From positions 1 through 6,908 of the forward strand of contig CALIZJ010000095.1 in NCBI GenBank assembly GCA_938028845.1: DNA of 6,908 bases, in the 5' to 3' direction. Position numbers and translations under genes: made by a program. The DNA is from an uncultured Blautia sp. GTDB lineage: Bacteria; Bacillota; Clostridia; Lachnospirales; Lachnospiraceae. Of the stretch, positions 1-5,485 are shown piece after piece. The notes beneath the pieces were generated by a model. That model saw nothing but the letters and a program-made list of their open reading frames with translations, was not told where the DNA came from and did no database searches. Position 1 is the first letter of the stretch; every line of letters begins with the position of its first letter.

Positions 1-21
1 AAAATGCAAGGAATGAAAGGT

Positions 22-942
22 ATGAGAGTTAAGAAAAAGTTATCCTACAAAAAGAAACATACAAAGGGTGGAGAAAATCTGACAAGTTCCCTGCGCGGAT
101 TTGGTTTTGTAAGTTTGTGCACTGTTTTCGCATTGATCCTTACTTTCAGCGACAGAGGATTTGAAAGCGGAAACAATAAACAGGTCTATGCGGCTTCCGA
201 GGAAGAAAGATTGCAGGCTTCCTCTGCGGAAGATGAACAAGCAGAAGATTATCTCCCCACTGGAATTGCCGGAGTTGTATCCGGGGTCAGTGAAACGCCT
301 GTACCGGGCTCTACAGTAACCCGCATCGGTTCATCCTGTGAACAGGTAATGGTGGGCCAGAGGGTGCAGACAGTGGACGGCAGTGTGGCTGAGCTTGACG
401 TAAGCGCATCTATGGAATCTACAGTGAACGATCTGGATTCCAAGGCAATGACGCTGGCCGCCACCCCGAAGATCATGTCAGACGAGGATTATGACACGCT
501 GCTGCGTATTGTGGAAGCGGAAGCAGGAGGAGAGGACTTAAAGGGAAGGATCCTGGTGGCGAATGTCATTATGAACCGTGTAAAACATGAGGAATTTCCA
601 GACACGGTATCTGAGGTGGTGTGGGAATACGATAACGGCGTTCCCCAGTTTTCCCCTACATACGACGGACGCATTAATGAAGTGACCGTCTCTGATCTGA
701 CAAAAGAAGCAGTCAAGCAGGCGCTGGAAGGCGTGGATTATTCCCAGGGAGCTTTGTTCTTTATCCAGAAATCTGCAGCAGAGGAGCATAACGTAACCTG
801 GTTTGAAAAAGATCTTAAGCGTCTGTTTAAATATGGCGTGCATGAATTTTACACTTACCCGGAAGAGGGAGAAAACACAGATATAAAAGAAGAGGAATCC
901 GAAACCGACCTGGTTCAGATGGAGGCGGCGGTGGAATCCTGA
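22..942 (+). CDS. SleB/CwlJ-family cell wall hydrolase, membrane-anchored or exported
   Basis: Predicted peptidoglycan hydrolase (SleB-type lytic transglycosylase family) acting outside the cytoplasmic membrane. Numbered from ATG 22 (306 aa): a Lys-rich N-terminus (residues 1-25), a hydrophobic segment near 26-43 that is a signal anchor or signal peptide (a VYA-AS site follows near 55-59), a low-complexity acidic linker to about 150, then the catalytic domain, about 157-275. That domain carries EAEAGGE, the counterpart of the family's E-A-x-G-E motif, with E167 the likely catalytic Glu, then ANVIMNRV and FPDTVSEVVW, both typical of SleB. The C-terminal 25 residues are very acidic. There is no N-terminal peptidoglycan-binding repeat as in classical SleB, so a germination role is not shown; vegetative wall turnover is equally possible. 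Start: ATG 22 has AAGGA 9 nt upstream. In-frame ATGs at 4 and 13 are alternatives, and the frame stays open to the window edge. Confidence 0.85.
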   Translation: MRVKKKLSYKKKHTKGGENLTSSLRGFGFVSLCTVFALILTFSDRGFESGNNKQVYAASEEERLQASSAEDEQAEDYLPTGIAGVVSGVSETPVPGSTVTRIGSSCEQVMVGQRVQTVDGSVAELDVSASMESTVNDLDSKAMTLAATPKIMSDEDYDTLLRIVEAEAGGEDLKGRILVANVIMNRVKHEEFPDTVSEVVWEYDNGVPQFSPTYDGRINEVTVSDLTKEAVKQALEGVDYSQGALFFIQKSAAEEHNVTWFEKDLKRLFKYGVHEFYTYPEEGENTDIKEEESETDLVQMEAAVES

Positions 943-954
943 TATAGGAAAGGC

Positions 955-991
955 AAAAAGCTGTACGGGAATGACCAGTACAGCTTTTTTT
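955..991 (+). terminator. Rho-independent terminator after the cell wall hydrolase gene
   Basis: A perfect 12-bp stem pairs 955-966 (AAAAAGCTGTAC) with 978-989 (GTACAGCTTTTT) around an 11-nt loop, and the 3' arm runs into a T-tract (985-991). It lies 13 nt after the hydrolase stop codon and separates that gene from the thrC unit. The A-tract before the stem means it could also work on the opposite strand. Confidence 0.9.
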
Positions 992-1025
992 CGTATAATT
1001 TAGGATAGTATTTTGTTAAAGTTCG

Positions 1026-1034
1026 TGATATAAT
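1026..1034 (+). promoter_or_regulatory. Extended -10 promoter for thrC-dgt
   Basis: TGATATAAT gives a consensus TATAAT at 1029-1034 with the upstream TG of an extended -10 element. No good -35 hexamer sits at 16-18 bp (TAGTAT is the closest), which is acceptable for an extended -10 promoter. The start of transcription would be near 1041, giving a leader of about 34 nt. That is too short for a T-box or an attenuator, so control of thrC through such a leader is not expected here. Confidence 0.6.
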
Positions 1035-1074
1035 ACCACCAAAATGTTTGAGAGCAGAAAGGCAGGAACGATAA

Positions 1075-2571
1075 ATGCAGGTATTGTATAAAAGTACCAG
1101 AGGTAAAGAAGAATTAGTGACGGCTTCCACAGCCATATTAAAAGGGCTTTCCGAGGACGGAGGCCTGTTTGTGCCTGTGACAATCCCGAGGCTTGATGTG
1201 CCCATGGAAAAGCTTGCCCAGATGAGTTATCAGGAAACAGCTTTTGAAGTAATGAGCCGTTTTTTGACGGACTTTACGGAAGAAGAGCTGAAAGACTGCA
1301 TTAATAAAGCATACGATTCTAAGTTTGATACCAAAGAGATCGCGCCCCTTCATGAGGCAAACGGCGTTTATTATCTGGAACTGTTCCACGGCGCCACCAT
1401 TGCCTTTAAGGACATGGCTCTTTCCATTCTTCCCCATCTTATGACTACGGCAGCGAAGAAAAATCAGGTGAAAAATGAGATCGTCATCCTTACGGCTACT
1501 TCAGGGGATACGGGAAAAGCAGCACTGGCAGGGTTTGCAGATGTACCCGGAACGAAGATCATTGTATTTTATCCCAAGCATGGTGTGAGCCCTATCCAGG
1601 AAAAGCAGATGGTCACCCAGAAGGGGGAGAATACCTACGTCATCGGTATCAACGGAAATTTCGATGATGCCCAGACAGCAGTAAAGAAAATGTTTAATGA
1701 TAGAGAACTGGCGGGAGAGCTTGACCGGGCAGGTTATCAGTTTTCTTCTGCCAATTCCATTAACATCGGCCGTCTTGTGCCGCAGATCGTCTATTACGTA
1801 TATGCCTATGCTACTTTAGTAAAAGATGGGAAGATCAAGGCAGGGGATAAAATCAACGTAGTAGTTCCTACAGGAAATTTCGGAAACATCCTTGCCGCAT
1901 ACTATGCGAAGCAGATGGGTCTGCCTGTAAACCGTCTGATCTGTGCTTCCAATGAAAATAAAGTGCTTTACGATTTCTTCCGCACAGGTGTCTACGACAG
2001 AAAACGGGACTTTATCCTTACTTCCTCCCCGTCTATGGATATCCTGATCTCCAGTAACCTGGAGCGCTTGATCTACCGCCTGACAGGGGAAGATGCGGGA
2101 AAATGCGCAGAACTGATGCAGTCCCTTTCCAATGGCGGAGAATATTCCATAACAGAAGAAATGAAAGAAAAACTTGGGGACTTTTACGGCAATTACTGCA
2201 GCGAAGGGGAGACCAGAGAGGCAATCAGCGCCACTTATTATGGAAGCAATTATGTGATCGACCCTCACACAGCAGTGGCAGCCGGGGTTTACCAGAAATA
2301 TGTAAGAGAGACAAACGACGCCGCCACTCCTACCGTGATCGCGTCCACAGCCAGTCCTTATAAATTTACCAGAAGCGTAATGGACGCTGTCTCAGACAGA
2401 TATGCAGGGCTGGATGATTTCGGCCTTGTAGACGCCTTGGAAAAGCTCTCCGGAGTAAAGATACCAAAGGCGGTGGAAGAGATACGTACCGCGCCTGTCC
2501 TTCACGATAAGGTAGTGGATGCAGAAGATATGCCGGCAGCAGTGAAGGAAATTTTAGGGATCCCATCATGA
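1075..2571 (+). CDS. thrC: Threonine synthase
   Basis: PLP-dependent cytoplasmic enzyme converting O-phospho-L-homoserine to L-threonine and phosphate, the last step of threonine biosynthesis. The 498-aa length fits the long bacterial ThrC class. The N-terminal ThrC-specific region contains STRG (residues 7-10) and GLSEDGGLFVP (24-34). The PLP-lysine motif is HGATIAFKDMALS, with K112 as the expected Schiff-base lysine. TATSGDTGKAALAG (about 141-154) and the Gly-rich PTGNFGN segment are the phosphate and cofactor-binding loops of this fold family. The start is supported by AGGA at 1064-1067, 7 nt before ATG. It is the first gene of a two-gene unit, and its stop codon overlaps the dgt start (ATGA). 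No feedback or ACT domain is visible, as is usual for ThrC. Confidence 0.96.
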   Translation: MQVLYKSTRGKEELVTASTAILKGLSEDGGLFVPVTIPRLDVPMEKLAQMSYQETAFEVMSRFLTDFTEEELKDCINKAYDSKFDTKEIAPLHEANGVYYLELFHGATIAFKDMALSILPHLMTTAAKKNQVKNEIVILTATSGDTGKAALAGFADVPGTKIIVFYPKHGVSPIQEKQMVTQKGENTYVIGINGNFDDAQTAVKKMFNDRELAGELDRAGYQFSSANSINIGRLVPQIVYYVYAYATLVKDGKIKAGDKINVVVPTGNFGNILAAYYAKQMGLPVNRLICASNENKVLYDFFRTGVYDRKRDFILTSSPSMDILISSNLERLIYRLTGEDAGKCAELMQSLSNGGEYSITEEMKEKLGDFYGNYCSEGETREAISATYYGSNYVIDPHTAVAAGVYQKYVRETNDAATPTVIASTASPYKFTRSVMDAVSDRYAGLDDFGLVDALEKLSGVKIPKAVEEIRTAPVLHDKVVDAEDMPAAVKEILGIPS

Positions 2572-3995
2572 GAATGGAATGGAACCGGCTTCTTTCCCCG
2601 AAACGGATCGGAACCTATAAAAAAAGTTCTTCCGGAAAAACAGGAGATCTGCGCAGCGAATTTGAAAAGGATTACCACAGGATCATAGGAAGCTCCTCGT
2701 TCCGCAGGCTCCAGGATAAGACCCAGGTGTTTGCCCTGGATAAAAGCGATTTTATACGCACCAGGCTTACCCATTCCCTGGAAGTTTCTTCCTTTGCCAA
2801 ATCTCTGGGGCAGAATATTGCGCAGTATCTGATAGAGAATAAGATGGATCCCTCTTTCACTCTTCAGACAAAATCCGATATCTGTGACATCCTCCAGTGT
2901 GCAGGGTTGATTCACGATCTGGGGAATCCTCCTTTTGGACATTTCGGAGAGGAAGCCATCCGGGACTGGTTTATCCGGAACATGAAGGAAATCCGTTTTA
3001 AAGATACGCCCATTACAAATCTTTTATCCGAACAGATGCAAAATGACTTCTATCATTTTGAAGGAAATGCCCAGGCGCTGCGGCAGGTGGCGAAGCTGCA
3101 TTTTCTTGTGAACGAACATGGGATGAACCTGACCTATGCCCTTTTAAATACCATTGTGAAATACCCGGTTTCTTCCTGCCGGATGTGTCCGTCAAGCGGA
3201 GATATCAAAGAAAAAAAGATGGGATTTTTCTATGCGGAACAGTCCTTATATGAGACGATCGCAGAAGAAATGGGAACCTATGGGAAAAGACATCCTCTGA
3301 CCTTTATCCTGGAGGCGGCGGATGACATTGCCTATAAGACGGCGGACATAGAAGATGCCTTTAAAAAAGGTTTTATATCTTATGAAAAGCTAAAGGAAGA
3401 ACTGGAAAAAGCGCAAAGCAAGAGTAAGACAGAGCTTTCCCGCCTGGATCCGGTGGGGATGCTTGTACATCAGCACGACAATGCCCTGGCAAGAGGTGTG
3501 GAAAATACACAGCTTTATGCCGTACAGAATTTTCTGGTGCGGCTGCAAAGTTCCCTTCTTTTCTGTGCTACCTTTGGGTTTACGAAAAACTATGAGCAGA
3601 TCATGGAAGGTACATACGGCAATGATATTTTTTACAATACTTACGGCCAGTGGGTGATGGATGCGCTGGGCGATATCGCCTACCGCTATGCCTTTATTTC
3701 TAAGCCTATTTTACAGATGGAAGCGGCGGCAGGAACCATCCTTAATTTTCTGCTGGACCGTTTTGTCCCGGCTGTTTTATATTATGATACAGATGTACCG
3801 CTGCAGATGATGGATAAAAAGCTGGTGGCTTTGATTTCAGAAAACTACCGCCAGACTTACCATAACTATGCAAAAAAATGCAGCAGCCAGGAAGAAAAAT
3901 TATACCTGCGTTTGCTTCTTGTGACAGATTTTGTCAGCGGCATGACAGACAGCTATGCAAAGGACCTGTATCAAAAGCTTAATGGGATCAGCTGA
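2568..3995 (+). CDS. dgt: Deoxyguanosinetriphosphate triphosphohydrolase (HD-domain dNTPase)
   Basis: Predicted metal-dependent hydrolase cleaving dGTP (possibly other dNTPs) to the deoxynucleoside and triphosphate, controlling nucleotide pools in the cytoplasm. The 475-aa protein carries the complete HD signature: H69 in RLTHSLEV, H116-D117 in AGLIHDLGNPPFGHFGEE, and a late Asp in EAADDIAY (D252/D253). H125 and E128 match the additional catalytic His and Glu known from E. coli Dgt. The N-terminal FRRLQDKTQVF and the central HFEGNAQALR and KYP motifs are typical of the dGTPase family rather than of generic HD phosphohydrolases. Start: ATG 2568 has AGGGA 7 nt upstream inside thrC; ATG 2574 is a weaker in-frame alternative. 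The ATGA overlap with thrC implies one transcript and translational coupling. Substrate range cannot be read from sequence. Confidence 0.94.
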   Translation: MRMEWNRLLSPKRIGTYKKSSSGKTGDLRSEFEKDYHRIIGSSSFRRLQDKTQVFALDKSDFIRTRLTHSLEVSSFAKSLGQNIAQYLIENKMDPSFTLQTKSDICDILQCAGLIHDLGNPPFGHFGEEAIRDWFIRNMKEIRFKDTPITNLLSEQMQNDFYHFEGNAQALRQVAKLHFLVNEHGMNLTYALLNTIVKYPVSSCRMCPSSGDIKEKKMGFFYAEQSLYETIAEEMGTYGKRHPLTFILEAADDIAYKTADIEDAFKKGFISYEKLKEELEKAQSKSKTELSRLDPVGMLVHQHDNALARGVENTQLYAVQNFLVRLQSSLLFCATFGFTKNYEQIMEGTYGNDIFYNTYGQWVMDALGDIAYRYAFISKPILQMEAAAGTILNFLLDRFVPAVLYYDTDVPLQMMDKKLVALISENYRQTYHNYAKKCSSQEEKLYLRLLLVTDFVSGMTDSYAKDLYQKLNGIS

Positions 3996-4034
3996 ATAGA
4001 TGCTTTTTATTTATGTGCTGATCCGCTGCTTTTT
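3985..4034 (+). terminator. Possible weak terminator after dgt
   Basis: GGATCAGC (3985-3992), the last sense codons of dgt, pairs perfectly with GCTGATCC (4017-4024) over a 24-nt loop. Five Ts follow at 4030-4034 after a 5-nt gap. The long loop and the gap make it a poor intrinsic terminator, but it is the best candidate between dgt and the next promoter. Confidence 0.35.
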
Positions 4035-4095
4035 CGCATTAAGCGTGAGCGGTGATGCCAAAGGAAAAAATGGCAGACCGTTTATGCATTTTCTG

Positions 4096-4124
4096 TTGAA
4101 AAAGCACATATACTAGAGTATAAT
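4096..4124 (+). promoter_or_regulatory. Strong sigma-A-type promoter for 6S RNA
   Basis: TTGAAA (4096-4101), a 17-bp spacer and a consensus TATAAT (4119-4124) make a near-ideal housekeeping promoter. Transcription would begin about 4131, just before the structured RNA. Its strength fits a highly abundant non-coding RNA. Confidence 0.85.
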
Positions 4125-4130
4125 AAAAAC

Positions 4131-4324
4131 AACAAAAAAACTTGTATGAAATCCTGGAATGTGCGAGGCCCCTTTTATTTTTGAACCTACATCGACATTA
4201 AGGGACTCCAAGATCGCAGGTTGGATGTCAGACCTCACGTTGTGGTAGGCAGAAGATCTGTTGAGGAAACCCACCTAGCAAACGCTAGGAGTCAAAAGAA
4301 AGGGAACGGCATTCTGGGATTTTT
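4131..4324 (+). ncRNA. ssrS: 6S RNA
   Basis: Regulatory RNA that mimics an open promoter and binds the housekeeping RNA polymerase holoenzyme. The ~194-nt span fits the family (about 180-200 nt). A 13-bp closing stem pairs 4149-4161 (AAATCCTGGAATG) with 4310-4322 (CATTCTGGGATTT), with two wobbles. Inside it CCCTTT (4170-4175) pairs with AAAGGG (4299-4304). A large central bubble follows, with a small hairpin on its 3' side: CCTAGC (4274-4279), AAAC loop, GCTAGG (4284-4289). The upper arm is built from CCTAC/GTAGG (4186-4190/4245-4249), GACAT/ATGTC (4194-4198/4225-4229) and an apical TCCAA/TTGGA pairing. The blocks GAACCTACA, GTCAGACCTC and GGAGTCAAAAG match my memory of clostridial 6S RNAs. 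The closing stem runs into five Ts (4320-4324), the likely 3' end. Exact ends are inferred. This RNA and its promoter occupy most of the protein-free stretch 3996-4363. Confidence 0.87.
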
Positions 4325-4353
4325 GTGCAGAAAAAAGGGAAAAAATACATATT

Positions 4354-4359
4354 GGAGGG
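4354..4359 (+). promoter_or_regulatory. Ribosome binding site that sets the galM start
   Basis: GGAGGG at 4354-4359 lies 4 nt before ATG 4364. The frame is open back to a GTG at 4325, but that codon abuts the 6S RNA 3' end and has no Shine-Dalgarno sequence, and its 13 extra residues are a Lys-rich stretch outside the family fold. The ATG is therefore the start. Confidence 0.85.
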
Positions 4360-4363
4360 TGAA

Positions 4364-5425
4364 ATGAGCATTACAGAAAGAAAGTTTGGGGAATTACGCA
4401 CAGGGGAAGACGTACGGCTCTTCCATCTGGAAAATGCGTCTGGGGCTTATGTGGAAGTCCTGGAGTACGGTGCGCTTTTAGTGAAGGTGTGTGTGCCGGA
4501 TAAAGAGGGCAGTCTTGTGGATGTGGTTTTGGGCTATGACGATCTGGAAAGTTACGAAAAAAACGGCTGTTTTTTTGGCGCCGTGATCGGCAGGAATGGA
4601 AACCGGATCGAAGGAGGAAGATTTTCTCTTGACGGACAGGAAATCATCCTGGCGCAAAATGAAAACGAAAATAACCTCCACAGCGGACCGGATGGATTTG
4701 AGAAAAAAATGTGGAAGGTAGAGGAAATCTCAGAAGAGAAAAACAGCCTTACCCTGTACCGTATCAGCCCTGACGGAGAAAACGGATTTCCCGGGGAATT
4801 CCGTATATCCGTAAAATATGAGTTTACAGATAACAATGAATTAAAGATCACATACCAGGGTGTCAGCGACAAGACTACAGTTGCGAATATGACGAATCAT
4901 TCCTACTTTAATCTTTCCGGAGAAGGAAGCGGAGATATTTTGGGACAGTATCTTACCATTCATGGAAAGTATTATACGCCTGTACGTGACAGTCATTCTA
5001 TTCCTACCGGGGAATATGAAGAGGTAAAAGGAACTCCCATGGACTTTACAAAAGCAAAACCTATTGGGCAGGATATTGATGCAGATTTCCAGCAGCTTCT
5101 TTATACTGGCGGGTATGACCATAATTATGTGACGGACAATTACGCCAAAGGAAATATCCGGCTGATCGCAAGCGCTTATTCTCCGGTAACTGGAATTGCT
5201 ATGGACGTCACCTCTGACTGTCCTGGAGTTCAGTTCTATGCCGGAAATTTCGTTGAGAATGAAAAAGGCAAAAACGGTCATATCTACGGAAAACGCCACG
5301 GATTTTGCCTGGAGACCCAGGTAGAGCCTAATGCTGTAAATGTGGAAGCCTTTCATTCACCTATTTTGGAAGAGGGAGAGACTTACCGTTCCGTTACAGG
5401 ATACCGTTTTTATGTAAAGAAATAA
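4364..5425 (+). CDS. galM: Aldose 1-epimerase (galactose mutarotase)
   Basis: Cytoplasmic enzyme interconverting alpha and beta anomers of aldohexoses such as galactose and glucose; it feeds the Leloir pathway. The 353-aa length is usual for GalM. Family motifs occur in order: GRNGNRIEGG with substrate-binding R81, NNLHSGPDGF with H106, the catalytic acid motif ANMTNHSYFNL with H179, YDHNYV with D252, and the catalytic base motif LETQVEPNAVN with E317. Spacing agrees with the characterised L. lactis and E. coli enzymes. No signal peptide is present. No other galactose gene is in the window, so the substrate is not fixed by context. The gene starts 40 nt after the 6S RNA with no credible promoter between them, suggesting read-through from the 6S promoter. 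It ends 13 nt before a strong terminator hairpin. Confidence 0.95.
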   Translation: MSITERKFGELRTGEDVRLFHLENASGAYVEVLEYGALLVKVCVPDKEGSLVDVVLGYDDLESYEKNGCFFGAVIGRNGNRIEGGRFSLDGQEIILAQNENENNLHSGPDGFEKKMWKVEEISEEKNSLTLYRISPDGENGFPGEFRISVKYEFTDNNELKITYQGVSDKTTVANMTNHSYFNLSGEGSGDILGQYLTIHGKYYTPVRDSHSIPTGEYEEVKGTPMDFTKAKPIGQDIDADFQQLLYTGGYDHNYVTDNYAKGNIRLIASAYSPVTGIAMDVTSDCPGVQFYAGNFVENEKGKNGHIYGKRHGFCLETQVEPNAVNVEAFHSPILEEGETYRSVTGYRFYVKK

Positions 5426-5430
5426 AATGA

Positions 5431-5458
5431 GAATTTTTTCTGGTTTTTTTCATATAGT
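5431..5458 (+). promoter_or_regulatory. Possible sigma-E-like promoter for the SpoIID-type gene
   Basis: CATATAGT (5451-5458) matches 7 of 8 positions of the B. subtilis sigma-E -10 consensus CATACAnT as I recall it. GAATTTT (5431-5437), 13 bp upstream, resembles the -35 kmATATT with one mismatch. Transcription would start around 5464-5466, at the start codon. SpoIID genes are classically sigma-E dependent. The area is A/T-rich and partly palindromic, so a chance match is quite possible. Confidence 0.3.
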
Positions 5459-5485
5459 ATTATATGAGAAAAACCAGATTTTTTT
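5439..5485 (+). terminator. Rho-independent terminator of galM, overlapping the next gene's start
   Basis: An 18-bp stem pairs 5439-5456 with 5461-5478 (one G-T wobble, no mismatch) around a GTAT loop, and seven Ts follow (5479-5485). The stem is largely A/T (CTGG/CCAG at the base, TATA at the top). Its 3' arm contains ATG 5464, the start of the downstream SpoIID-type gene, and the T-run encodes part of codons 6-8 of that gene. Confidence 0.88.

Noticed and set aside
994..999. A second TATAAT upstream of thrC
   Set aside because: Its -35 region would fall inside the upstream terminator and shows no TTGACA-like hexamer; the extended -10 at 1026-1034 is better.
1044..1091. Small upstream frame (15 codons) overlapping the thrC start, as a leader peptide
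   Set aside because: It has no ribosome binding site, begins about 3 nt after the predicted transcript start, shows no run of Thr/Ile codons, and the leader has no room for an attenuator.
2103..2363. Plus-strand frame-shifted open frame (86 codons) inside thrC
   Set aside because: Out-of-frame reading of an intact thrC; its Arg-rich composition is that of a shadow frame.
4056..4075. TGCCA-10 nt-TGGCA dyad upstream of the 6S promoter, similar to the dyad at 6787
   Set aside because: Five-base arms with different spacing; two such matches in 7 kb are expected by chance, and this one lies 20 bp before the -35.
4325..4363. N-terminal extension of galM from GTG 4325
   Set aside because: No Shine-Dalgarno sequence, abuts the 6S RNA 3' end, and adds Lys-rich residues outside the family fold; ATG 4364 has GGAGGG 4 nt upstream.
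4841..5356. Minus-strand open frame (171 codons) inside galM
   Set aside because: Antisense of the conserved galM motifs, with no family resemblance of its own.
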